Below, piece after piece: positions 1 to 8,809 of a stretch of 64,000 nt of DNA (its first letter is position 1; each line of letters starts with the position of its first letter). Both the position numbers and the translations under genes were made by a program. Origin of the DNA: an uncultured Bacteroidota bacterium (lineage in GTDB: Bacteria; Bacteroidota; Bacteroidia; Bacteroidales; P3); NCBI GenBank assembly GCA_902771735.1, contig CACXXO010000009.1, positions 1-64,000 on the forward strand. The letters run 5' to 3'. The notes beneath the pieces are model-generated. The model was not told where the DNA came from. It ran no database searches and worked only from the letters and a program-made list of their open reading frames with translations.

Positions 1-2
1 TG

Positions 3-524
3 TTCGTCGGTGTAGAGACGCGGCAGGCCGCGTCTCTACAGATTGGGTTTGAATGGGACGGTGGCAGTGGGGATGACGAGGTGTATGTCTACGCCTACTG
101 TCCCGAGCTGGAGGAGGGCGTCCTGTCGGCGCCGGCGTGGCGACGGATGAAGAGCGTGCAGCTGGCGTTGCCCGAGAGGTGGCAGGGGAAGGAGGTGCAT
201 CTCTACGGCTTCGCCGTGGATGAGGAGGGCGCTGCGAGCGCGACGGCCTACATAGGCTCTTTGTCGCCTGTAGAGACGCGGCAGGCCGCGTCTCTACACG
301 AAACGATAGATGCCGACGTCGACAGACTTGAGGCCGAGGAGGTTGAGAGGACTGAGAGAACGGAACCCCTCCCCTGCCCTTCCCGGAAGGAGAAGGCCAC
401 GCTGAGCAAGGACGGAAACCCGACAGGGAAAGAAAAAGCGATGCCCGGGGCATCGCTTCCAAAGATATCGTGGACGTCAGATTCCACTTTCTGCGGAGAT
501 TTTCGACGGCACGATGATTATTGA
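3..524 (+). CDS. DUF6266 family protein, 3' part (5' end outside window)
   Basis: The frame is open from the first bases of the window, so the gene begins upstream; a GTG at 81 is internal. Residues around YVYAYCPELEEGVLSAP and the later HLYGFAVDEEG and AYIGS match, in order, the last third of the complete DUF6266 protein at 50889-51542 (YLFVYCPDAKCGVLSAA, HVWGFTAGGG, TYIGS). Function of the family is unknown. Two copies of a 28-bp palindrome (12-39 and 270-297) lie inside the reading frame and both read VETRQAASL. The normal family end falls near residue AYIGS (about 255), so the remaining roughly 90 residues up to the stop at 524 are a tail without similarity, built partly from repeat DNA (the second palindrome and a CCTTCCCGGAAGG hairpin near 380). 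The gene may therefore be extended or decaying. It converges on the BspA-like gene 6 bp away. Confidence 0.7.
   Translation, partial: FVGVETRQAASLQIGFEWDGGSGDDEVYVYAYCPELEEGVLSAPAWRRMKSVQLALPERWQGKEVHLYGFAVDEEGAASATAYIGSLSPVETRQAASLHETIDADVDRLEAEEVERTERTEPLPCPSRKEKATLSKDGNPTGKEKAMPGASLPKISWTSDSTFCGDFRRHDDY
12..39. repeat. GAGACGCGGC palindrome, copy A
   Basis: A perfect inverted repeat with 13-bp arms (GTAGAGACGCGGC and its complement) around a central AG. It is inside the DUF6266 frame and reads VETRQAASL. Other copies are at 270-297, 30757-30778 and 48132-48149. Confidence 0.9.
270..297. repeat. GAGACGCGGC palindrome, copy B
   Basis: Identical over 28 bp to the copy at 12-39, in the same orientation and the same reading frame of the same gene. 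It sits just after the codons where the family normally ends. Confidence 0.9.
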
Positions 525-530
525 CGAATA

Positions 531-3500
531 TCAATTATCCTGCAGTTCGTTGGTGAAATCGATGGAGCCCTCGAAAACGGCGCCTCCCGGGAAGACGGCG
601 CGGATGATGTAGACACCCGTGGTCATGCGGAGAATGTGCTCCTCGGTGGAGTCGTAGAAGGTGGCGACGATATTATTCGCCTGGTCGAGAACTTCGATAC
701 GCTCTGCCGTCGGTTCCACATTGAAACTCAATTTGATATAGGAGCTGTCGGGGTGAGCCACCACCATGGAGAGATCCTCTTGCGAGAAGAGGCTGTCGCC
801 CACCATCTCCATGTGGATATGGATGGCGGTGTCGAAGTTGACGCCCACCGTGCAGGTGTCGAAGAGTTTATAATAGTCGTTGTTTGCATTTCTAAAGTTC
901 AACTCGAAGACATATTTCGCAGGCTCTGTAGGACTTACTACAGCACGTGTCAGCGTGGGGCAGGTGCCAGATTCGTCCATCGGGATATAGTATCCGTTGG
1001 GGTCGTCGGGGGCGGTCGTCAGTTCCACGCTGTCGCGACCGTCGTCGAAGACACGGTACCACTTATAGCCGTAGACGGTTGAGCCCTGGGGTGTGAAACG
1101 GTAGGCGGTTTCGGTCAGGTCGGAGGAGAAGAGGTTCTTTCCTTCCGGCCAGAAGGCTGCCGGTGAGCCAGGAACCACTCTGCCGTTCGAACTGGTCGGG
1201 TTGCTGCTGGGCATCTGAGGCTGTCCTGTGGCATTCTGAATGCCGATGATGCCATGGCCGCCATTCCAAGAGGTACAGGCCTGGCGTTGCTTGACATAGA
1301 CTTCGATGATGTTTGTTCCCTCGTAGCAGACAATCTGATAGCTGCTTCTTTTAGATGTGCAGCTGTACTGCGGAATGTTGTTCCACGAGCATACAATCTT
1401 GCGCATGGGGGAAGCATCCTGAATGCCGTAGTAGATGCCGTCGTTGCCGGAAACTTGGCTGTAGCTGGGATAGGTGTCTTCGTAGATGCCGTAGATGGCG
1501 TCGCGCATATAGTTCAGATTGCTCGGCGCTCCGCTCGTGTTGTCCGTCCACGGCAATCCCGCCGAGTAACTCCACGGACAACTCGGACCCGAACTCGTCG
1601 TATTCGTCACCGGCACTGGGCCAAAAGCCACCATGCCGTTGGCTCCCACAACGAAATGGGTTTTCTGGATACCGAAGAAATAAAACGGATAAGGAATCGT
1701 CGTCGTATAATTCGAGAAATTGTCGTCGGTAGAGATTGGCATTCTCGTCCCTGCATGGAAGGAGGTGTCGGCGGGGTTGTAGGGGATTTCGTCCACCGTA
1801 TACTGGCCGTTGAAGTGCTGCACGGGGATGTAGGGCATGCAGCTCAGTTCGATGGTCGGAGTGCTCAAAGTCACCACGGTGTCCCAACCTTGCGCGGCAA
1901 AGGCGGAGGTGTGGTCGTGTTTCTGTTTGATCTGCACTCCTAAGGCGGGGGAAGGAATGGCGGGCCAATGGTATTCGCCGCAGGACACAGAGGGCGAGGG
2001 GTCGCTGGAGCCGCTGGTGCTCCCCGTGAAGGTGAAGAGGGCCGTGAGGGTGCTGTCGGATGTTACGCTGATGGTGCGAGGGTTGTCGGTGTTGCCGTCG
2101 CTCCAGTGGTCGAATAGGTAACCGCTGTTGGCATAGGCGGTGATGGTAGCGGAGTTGTTGCCCCAGGTGGGTTCGGTGGTGACAGCGGCAGAACCCATAG
2201 TGCTGTCGGCACTATAGACAGATAATGAATATGGAAACAAATTTGTAAGTACAACATTGTCGATGGCGGCGGGGGGCTGGGTGCCGCTGACATTGTCGTT
2301 GCGCCAGAGGAAGACCAGCTTGTAGAGGCCGGGGGTGGTGACGGTAAACTCTTCGAAGTGGTTCTGCCAGTTCTCCTGGAGGTTCAGGCGATAGCTGCCA
2401 TCAAGGGCTATGGAGCCGGCCGGGAGGGCCGAGGTGTTGTTGAAGCCGCTATAGTTGCCAGCCGTCAACTGGACATCGATAGGCACGAGGGCTGCACGGA
2501 TGAAGTCGTAGGAGCTTTCTCCCTGGGCTTTCCAGTCATAGGTGCAGAAGTAGTTGCCGGCCGCAAGGTCGAAAGCGCGCGCAGCGAAGGAGTAGGATGT
2601 GGAGGTGATGGTGTAGGCGTTGGCGGCGCCGTCGTTGGTGATGTACAGGGAACGGCTGCCGCCATTGTTGACATTGTTGCCGACCATCCAGTAGTTGGCC
2701 TGGCTGCCATTGACGAGGTCCCAGCCGTTGACGCCGTCGAGCTCGAAGTTGCAGCTGTAAGGCACTGTGGCGGGAGAAGCAGCGAGAGTGGTGAAGGTGA
2801 CGTGGCGATAGACGATTTCGGTACCGCAGTCGGGATAGACATAGGCGTGCATAACGTTGTTGGCAGCGAGGTTCCTAACACGCGGACAGGAGGGAATGAC
2901 ATCCACAAAGATGTCGTCGACATAGGCATAGCTGTAGGAGTAGGTTTTGCCAGCATAGAGAGGCGGCACTTCGTCGTAGATGGCTATGTACTGGCCGTTG
3001 CCGGAGTAGTTGTTAAAACTATACTCATACTCGTGAATCGACGAGGCTGCCGCATCCTTCAGGTCGAGGGTGTCCATCGGGAAGAAGGTCGAGATGTCGG
3101 TGGGATCGGTCATCACGCCGATGACGAGGCGGGTGGTGTAATAGTCGGTGACGGTAGCATAGCGGCGCACCTTGAAGTTCAGCTGCAAGGTGTTGACAGG
3201 CTGCTGGAAGAGCGGGAGGGCGGCATAGCTAAAGACGGCGGTGGCAGTGGCCGACGAAGGATGGTAGGCATAGAAGTAGAGGCTGCGCTGACCGCTGACG
3301 GCATTGGATTCATAAGGATATGGGTAGGCTGTGGTGCTGTTGGTGCCTTTGGTCCAGCAGGGGCTGATGGGATTGTCGGAACCAGATTCATAGCTTTCGA
3401 AGTCCTCGGTGTAGGGAACAGGAAGGGGGCTGCATTTAGTACGGGCAGTGAGGCTATAGGCTCTGCCGGTGTCGCCAATGCCGCACAGACTGTACACGCG

Positions 3501-6500
3501 GATGGTATAGGGAGTGTTGGCTTCAAGCCCCGTGGCGGTATAGGCAGGAGCGTCCACTACGACAGAGGTGTCGCCTATGGTGACTCGCCAAGAAGTTTCG
3601 GTACCGCCGGGAGACCAAGTCAGGTTGATGCTGTTGTCGGTCGGGATGGCTGTCACATTGTTGACATGTGGGCAGCTATTGGTGTCAAGTACAACATTGT
3701 CTATGGCTGCGGGGGGCTGGGTGCCGACGCTACCGTCGTTGCGCCAGAGGAAGACCAACTTGTAGAGGCCGGGGGTGGTAATGGCAAACTCTTCGAGGTG
3801 GTTCTGCCAGTTCTCCTGGAGGTTCAGGCGATAGCTGCTATCAAGGGCTATGGAACCGGCCGGAACGGCCGAGGTGTTGTTGAAGCCGCTATAGTCGCCG
3901 GCCGTCAGCTGGACATCGATAGGCACAAGGGCTACTCGGATGAAGTCGTAGGAGCTTTCTCCCTGGGCCTTCCAGTCATAGGAACAGAAGTAGTTGCCGG
4001 CCGCAAGGGAGAAAGTGCGCGTGGCGAAGGAATAGGATGTGGAGGTGACGGTGTAGGCGTTGGTGGCGCCGTCGTTGGTGATGTACAGAGAACGGCTGCC
4101 GCCATTGTTGATGTCGTTGCCAACCATCCAGTAGTTGGCCTGGCCGTCATTGACGAGGTCCCAGCCGTTGACGCCGTCGAGCTCGAAGTCGCAGCTGTAA
4201 GGCACTGTGGCGGGAGAAGCAGCGAGAGTGGTGAAGGTGACGTGGCGATAGACGATTTCGGTACCGCAGTCGGGATAGACATAGGCGTGGGGGACAAAGT
4301 CGACAGCGTCGAACTCTATATTCCAACCGGTGTTGGCGTTGTCGGTCCAGGAGAGGGTGGCCGTGTTGCTCAAAACATTGCTGACAGCGAGGTTGTCGAC
4401 TGTGCGAATCTGAATGTTGGTGAAGTTGCTCCATCCATCGGCAGCCTGGTAGGAGGCGAGACTACCGCAGGGGACATAGACGGGAATGTCGGTGGGAACA
4501 TTGGAGAACACATTGTCCCCGAGTGCTGGAGGGGTTGTGGCAAGGGTTGTGATTTCCGTCAAGCCGGTGCAGTTGGTGAAGGCGGAGTTGCCAATAGAAG
4601 TGACGCTGCTGGGAATGGTAATGGACGAAAGCCTAAAGCAACGATCAAACGCTTCGTCACCAATAGAAGTGACAGTGTTGGGGATTACTGTATTCATGCA
4701 TCCTATAAACAGCTTATTTGAAGCCGTCTCAATAATGGCATTGCAGTTCTCACGGCTATCATAAACTTCGTTGCCGCTTTCTACTACTATAGAGGTGACG
4801 TTTCCAGACCAGCTAAAAGCATGTAAATCTATAGAAGTCACAGAACTGGGAATGGTTATTGAAGACAAACTGCTGCAACCCATAAGAATCCAATATTCCA
4901 ATTCCGTAATGGAATCAGGTAATGTTACCGATTCCAACCTGGGACTTTCTGCAAAGGCAGCAGCACCGATGGTTCTAACCGAATTGGGGATTGTGACTGA
5001 CGTAAGGCCTGTTTGACGGAAGGCCTCCATGTCAATGCTGGTTACCGAGTTGGGAATAGTGACAGAGGCCATTTGACCACAAGCGTGGAATGCAGAACGG
5101 CCTATGACGGTCACCGAGTTGGGAATGGTCACGGATGTCAAGCCACTTCCACAGAAGGTTCTAGTGTTTATTCTGGTCACCGAATTTGGGATGGTTACAG
5201 AAACCATATTACTGCACCCCTCAAAAGCATTATCGCCAATGCTACTCACGGTATTGGGGATAACCACCGAGGTCAGACCTGTACAACGAAAGAATGCCGA
5301 GTCACGAATCGAGGAAACCTTATATTTCACGCTATTAAGGGTGACGCTGTCGGGGATGACGAGGTCGCCGTTGAGGTCTGTGTATCGCGGATCGCAACTG
5401 GTCTGCCATGTTACTTGCGCATTCCCATTGATTATTCTGTAGTATAATATGTGTCCGCTAGGGCTTTCGGCATAATCGACAGCCTGAAGGGTCTCGAACA
5501 CAGCGGTGAGGGCGGTATCGCTAGAGACGGCGAGGGTGAAGGGATTGTCGGTGCTGACGGTAGCGCCGGATGCATCTTCCCAGCGGATGAAGCGAAAGCC
5601 ACAATTGGGAGTGGCGGTGATGGTGGCACTGTTGTCGGCGCAGGAGGGATCAGTGGTGACAGCGGCGGTGCCCATAGCATCATCGTTGCCACTTACCGAC
5701 ACCGTATAATTGAATACTTCTTGAATATTGGTAAACTGGCTCCATCCATCGGCAGCCCGGTAGTCGACGAGGCTGCCGCAGGGAACATAGACGGGGGTGT
5801 TTATGTCCATTCCGAAGAACGCCTGCTCACCTAACGTCGGCGGCACTTCAGCCTGGATATAGAGCTCGTTTAGATTGTAACATGCAAAAAGGGCGTAGTC
5901 GTCGATGAAAGATACCGATGCAGGAATTGTGAAGGAGGTGAAGTGACATCCGAAAAAGGTCTTTTTCCCCAAGGATGTGACGTCGGAGGGGATAACAGTA
6001 TTGTTGCTGCCTGCTATCAACGTGTTGGTCGATGTCTCAATGATTGCATTGCAGTTGTTTCTGCTATCATAATTGGGATTTCCTTCCGAAACTACGATTG
6101 AAGTAAGTCCGCCACATTCGCCAAATGCAGATTCTTCGATAGAAGTGATATTGTTGGGAATTGTCAAGGTGGTAAGAGCTGAACAACCTTGGAATGCATA
6201 TTTTTTGATGGTGGTGAGACTGCTAGAAAAGGAAATCGAGGCCAACGAGTAGCAGTTCAAGAAAGTTGCTTGTTCGATGACGGAAACACTACTGGGGATA
6301 TCAATGGAAGTAAGACCGGAAGCGTAGAATGCGTAGCTGCCTATGGAAACAACGCTCGTGGGAATTGTAATGGCGGTGAGGTTAACCAATCCTTCAAAAG
6401 CATTGTTTGATATTGCAGTAACGGAATTCGGTATGATGGTATTTTGGCAACCGCTGACAAGTACGTTTTCGGAAGATTTGATAATGGCGTTGCAGTTGTC

Positions 6501-7127
6501 TCGACTGTCATAAACAGGGTTGTTCTCGTCCACGGTTATAGAAGCCAGATTATGACAACTCGAAAAAATCCCGTATCCTATACTTGTCACGCTGGCTGGG
6601 ATAAAGATAGATGTAAGGTCATAGCATGCTGTAAAGGCCTCCCTGCCAATACTCGAGACGGTATTTGGAATTGTGAATGAGGATAACCTATTGCAGGAAA
6701 TGAAGGCTTCGTTTCCTATGTACGTTACAGCGCCGAGAATGTTGATTGATTCTATGTTGTAACAATTACTAAAAGCATCTGCGCCGATGATAGTAACGGA
6801 ACTGGGTACGGTTACTGAAGTTATGTCGCTACAGAATCCAAAAGCATTTGTTCCGATAGCCGTAACAGGATAGATTACATTATTGAACTCAACATTGTCG
6901 GGAATAGTAATGTCTCCCGTGGGACGGGTTGAATAATAGGGATAGCTGTTGGTTTGAGACGTTACAGTTACTGTGTTGTCCACAATGTTGTAATACAGCG
7001 TCTGGCCGCTGGGGGCGACGGCAGAGAAGTCGTAGGCCGAGGCCTCGGTGGGGATCGCCAGCAAGGTGGCCAAGATGGTGAAGACCAATGTCGAATGGTG
7101 AATGATAAAAGATAAATGATGGTTCAT
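531..7127 (-). CDS. BspA-like leucine-rich-repeat surface protein (2198 aa)
   Basis: Predicted secreted surface protein. Residues 1-32 form a signal peptide ending near EASA. Two blocks of treponema/BspA-type leucine-rich repeats (units of the form ITIPNSVTSIGDNAF) cover about residues 60-430 and 590-880, each introduced by a related lead-in (SGQTLYY..., SGHILYY...). InlB-B-like bacterial repeats (NCGFRFIRWED; FDHWSDGNTDNPR) lie near 475-550 and 1640-1710. Fn3-like segments occur near 920 and 1150. A segment of 201 residues is present twice, 947-1147 and 1427-1627, almost identical. The end (TGVYIIRAVFPGG) resembles the last strand of a T9SS type A sorting domain, but weakly. Such proteins bind host or matrix ligands in characterised cases; the ligand here is unknown. 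It is the last gene of the run starting with the carbamoylputrescine amidase, 28 bp after the protease gene. Confidence 0.85.
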   Translation of the reverse strand: MNHHLSFIIHHSTLVFTILATLLAIPTEASAYDFSAVAPSGQTLYYNIVDNTVTVTSQTNSYPYYSTRPTGDITIPDNVEFNNVIYPVTAIGTNAFGFCSDITSVTVPSSVTIIGADAFSNCYNIESINILGAVTYIGNEAFISCNRLSSFTIPNTVSSIGREAFTACYDLTSIFIPASVTSIGYGIFSSCHNLASITVDENNPVYDSRDNCNAIIKSSENVLVSGCQNTIIPNSVTAISNNAFEGLVNLTAITIPTSVVSIGSYAFYASGLTSIDIPSSVSVIEQATFLNCYSLASISFSSSLTTIKKYAFQGCSALTTLTIPNNITSIEESAFGECGGLTSIVVSEGNPNYDSRNNCNAIIETSTNTLIAGSNNTVIPSDVTSLGKKTFFGCHFTSFTIPASVSFIDDYALFACYNLNELYIQAEVPPTLGEQAFFGMDINTPVYVPCGSLVDYRAADGWSQFTNIQEVFNYTVSVSGNDDAMGTAAVTTDPSCADNSATITATPNCGFRFIRWEDASGATVSTDNPFTLAVSSDTALTAVFETLQAVDYAESPSGHILYYRIINGNAQVTWQTSCDPRYTDLNGDLVIPDSVTLNSVKYKVSSIRDSAFFRCTGLTSVVIPNTVSSIGDNAFEGCSNMVSVTIPNSVTRINTRTFCGSGLTSVTIPNSVTVIGRSAFHACGQMASVTIPNSVTSIDMEAFRQTGLTSVTIPNSVRTIGAAAFAESPRLESVTLPDSITELEYWILMGCSSLSSITIPSSVTSIDLHAFSWSGNVTSIVVESGNEVYDSRENCNAIIETASNKLFIGCMNTVIPNTVTSIGDEAFDRCFRLSSITIPSSVTSIGNSAFTNCTGLTEITTLATTPPALGDNVFSNVPTDIPVYVPCGSLASYQAADGWSNFTNIQIRTVDNLAVSNVLSNTATLSWTDNANTGWNIEFDAVDFVPHAYVYPDCGTEIVYRHVTFTTLAASPATVPYSCDFELDGVNGWDLVNDGQANYWMVGNDINNGGSRSLYITNDGATNAYTVTSTSYSFATRTFSLAAGNYFCSYDWKAQGESSYDFIRVALVPIDVQLTAGDYSGFNNTSAVPAGSIALDSSYRLNLQENWQNHLEEFAITTPGLYKLVFLWRNDGSVGTQPPAAIDNVVLDTNSCPHVNNVTAIPTDNSINLTWSPGGTETSWRVTIGDTSVVVDAPAYTATGLEANTPYTIRVYSLCGIGDTGRAYSLTARTKCSPLPVPYTEDFESYESGSDNPISPCWTKGTNSTTAYPYPYESNAVSGQRSLYFYAYHPSSATATAVFSYAALPLFQQPVNTLQLNFKVRRYATVTDYYTTRLVIGVMTDPTDISTFFPMDTLDLKDAAASSIHEYEYSFNNYSGNGQYIAIYDEVPPLYAGKTYSYSYAYVDDIFVDVIPSCPRVRNLAANNVMHAYVYPDCGTEIVYRHVTFTTLAASPATVPYSCNFELDGVNGWDLVNGSQANYWMVGNNVNNGGSRSLYITNDGAANAYTITSTSYSFAARAFDLAAGNYFCTYDWKAQGESSYDFIRAALVPIDVQLTAGNYSGFNNTSALPAGSIALDGSYRLNLQENWQNHFEEFTVTTPGLYKLVFLWRNDNVSGTQPPAAIDNVVLTNLFPYSLSVYSADSTMGSAAVTTEPTWGNNSATITAYANSGYLFDHWSDGNTDNPRTISVTSDSTLTALFTFTGSTSGSSDPSPSVSCGEYHWPAIPSPALGVQIKQKHDHTSAFAAQGWDTVVTLSTPTIELSCMPYIPVQHFNGQYTVDEIPYNPADTSFHAGTRMPISTDDNFSNYTTTIPYPFYFFGIQKTHFVVGANGMVAFGPVPVTNTTSSGPSCPWSYSAGLPWTDNTSGAPSNLNYMRDAIYGIYEDTYPSYSQVSGNDGIYYGIQDASPMRKIVCSWNNIPQYSCTSKRSSYQIVCYEGTNIIEVYVKQRQACTSWNGGHGIIGIQNATGQPQMPSSNPTSSNGRVVPGSPAAFWPEGKNLFSSDLTETAYRFTPQGSTVYGYKWYRVFDDGRDSVELTTAPDDPNGYYIPMDESGTCPTLTRAVVSPTEPAKYVFELNFRNANNDYYKLFDTCTVGVNFDTAIHIHMEMVGDSLFSQEDLSMVVAHPDSSYIKLSFNVEPTAERIEVLDQANNIVATFYDSTEEHILRMTTGVYIIRAVFPGGAVFEGSIDFTNELQDN
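2247..2849 (-). repeat. Intragenic 603-bp direct repeat, unit 2
   Basis: Nearly identical to 3687-4289; the offset is exactly 1440 bp (480 codons), so both units are in frame. It encodes a jelly-roll/MAM-like segment with landmarks YPDCGTEIVYRH, GVNGWDLVN and AAIDNVVL. Confidence 0.9.
3687..4289 (-). repeat. Intragenic 603-bp direct repeat, unit 1
   Basis: The first (N-terminal) unit of the in-frame duplication in the 2198-residue surface protein. It differs from 2247-2849 by scattered single-base changes only. Confidence 0.9.
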
Positions 7128-7155
7128 GCCTTTTATAATTCTATGTTCTACATGC

Positions 7156-8787
7156 TTATTTCTTGATTCCGTGGAGGAAGTCGAGGGCGCGGAGGAAGGG
7201 CTCGTCGATGTCTTTCATGACCTTGTAGTAGTATTCAATGCCAAAGAGGTCTTTGGCGATCTGGGCCTTAAGCATGAGTGCGAGGTAGCGGTCGGAGTGG
7301 GCGGTGCGTTCGGGTTCGGCGGCTTCTTTATCGGTGTCGCGGACGATGCCTTTCTCTATGGCGGCGGCGGCAAGTTGGGCGTCGAGGCCGAAGGTGTCGT
7401 AGTTCTCAAGGAAGAGTTCGAAGGTCTGCACCTTCGGGTCTTTCCGGTGGGCGTCGGCCCAGTTGAGCGGGAAGGTGTTGAGGAGGCCTTTGCCGCGGAG
7501 GGAGATGTAGTAGTCGGAGAGGCGCATGGTGTCGAGCGGGACAAAAATGTCGGGCATGATGCCGCCGCCGCCGAAGACGGTGCGGCCGTGGGCGGTGCGA
7601 TAGCGGAGGGAGTCGGGGAAATGGATGGAGTCGGCGTTGACAAGTTCGCCATGTTTATAGCGTTCGGAGATGTCGTCGCGATAGGCGTCGGAGCCTTTGT
7701 CGTAGGGGCGCTGGATGCAGCGGCCGGACGGGGTATAGTAGCGCGCCGTGGTGAGACGTATCTGACCGCCGTCGGAGAGGGGCATCATGCGTTGGACGAG
7801 ACCCTTGCCGAAAGAGCGGCGACCGATGAGTGTGCCGCGGTCCCAATCCTGGATGGCGCCGGAGACGATTTCGGAGGCAGAGGCGGAGCCTTCGTCGATG
7901 AGGATGACGAGGGGGTGTGGGTTTTCGCGGTCGGCGCGGAAGTGGCCGCGGCCGTTGGCGTTGAAGTTCTGGCGGGGAGTGCGACGGCCTTCCTGATAGA
8001 CGATGAGTTGGCCGCGGTCGAGGAATTCGTTGGCGAGGTTGCAGGCGATGTCGAGGAAGCCGCCGGAGTTGCCGCGGAGGTCGAGAATAAGGGAGAGCAT
8101 GCCTTGTTTTTTGAGAGATTTGAGGGCTTTGTTGAATTCGTCGACGGAGGTGCGGGCGAAGCGTGTGAGGCGGATGTAACCGATGGTGGAGTCGGCCATG
8201 AAGTAGGTGTCAACGGAGTAGATGGGGACTTTGTCGCGTGTGATCTCGAAGTTGTAGACAGTGCCCTGACGGAGGATGTCGAGGTTGACGACGGTGCCTT
8301 TTTTCCCACGGAGGTGGTTGAAGACGAACTGGTTGTTGATGGTGTCGCCGGTGGCGGGCTGGCGGTCGATGCGGATGATTTTGTCGCCTACCTGAAGGCC
8401 TACTTTCTCGGAGGGGCCACCGTCGATAACAGAGCCGACGACGATGGTGTCGGAGACGATTTGAAAGGAGATGCCGACGCCTTCGAAGTTGCCCTGGAGT
8501 GGCTCATTGGCTCGTTCAACGTCCTTGGCGGGGATGTAGACGCTATGGGGGTCGAGGGATTTGAGCATGGCGTTGATGGCGACGGCGGAGAGTTTATCCA
8601 TGTCGGGGTTCTCGGTGTAGTTGCCGTCGATGAGGGACATGACCTGGTCGACGCGGAGCTGGCCGGGGGTGACCGTGTCGGGGATGAAGGGGCGCTGGGC
8701 GTGCAGGGAATTGAGAATTGAGAACTGAGAATTGAGAATTATGCTGACGCAGAGCAATATTTTGATGATATGATTTTTTAGTAACAT
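7156..8787 (-). CDS. S41 family carboxy-terminal processing protease
   Basis: Periplasmic serine protease of the CtpA/Prc type that trims or degrades proteins from the C terminus. A signal peptide (hydrophobic core then LHAQ) is followed by a PDZ domain at about residues 95-180 (GVGISF, GDKIIRI) and the S41 catalytic domain. The Ser-Lys dyad is Ser303 in the GSASASE motif and Lys328 in SFGKGLVQ; their spacing of 25 matches the family. I chose ATG at 8787 because the longer frame begins with TTG. The signal-peptide core is encoded by tandem ATTCTCAATTCTCA-type repeats, as in the M28 peptidase at 30806-31738. It lies 22 bp after agmatine deiminase and 28 bp before the BspA-like gene, so it is probably co-transcribed with both. 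It could mature the surface protein, but that is inference from position only. Confidence 0.93.
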   Translation of the reverse strand: MLLKNHIIKILLCVSIILNSQFSILNSLHAQRPFIPDTVTPGQLRVDQVMSLIDGNYTENPDMDKLSAVAINAMLKSLDPHSVYIPAKDVERANEPLQGNFEGVGISFQIVSDTIVVGSVIDGGPSEKVGLQVGDKIIRIDRQPATGDTINNQFVFNHLRGKKGTVVNLDILRQGTVYNFEITRDKVPIYSVDTYFMADSTIGYIRLTRFARTSVDEFNKALKSLKKQGMLSLILDLRGNSGGFLDIACNLANEFLDRGQLIVYQEGRRTPRQNFNANGRGHFRADRENPHPLVILIDEGSASASEIVSGAIQDWDRGTLIGRRSFGKGLVQRMMPLSDGGQIRLTTARYYTPSGRCIQRPYDKGSDAYRDDISERYKHGELVNADSIHFPDSLRYRTAHGRTVFGGGGIMPDIFVPLDTMRLSDYYISLRGKGLLNTFPLNWADAHRKDPKVQTFELFLENYDTFGLDAQLAAAAIEKGIVRDTDKEAAEPERTAHSDRYLALMLKAQIAKDLFGIEYYYKVMKDIDEPFLRALDFLHGIKK

Positions 8788-8809
8788 TTTAATTTCCAAT
8801 TATCAATTT

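Noticed and set aside
2358-4721. A 787-codon plus-strand frame with an internal duplication
   Set aside because: It mirrors the duplicated segment of the minus-strand surface protein; no start signal or family match.
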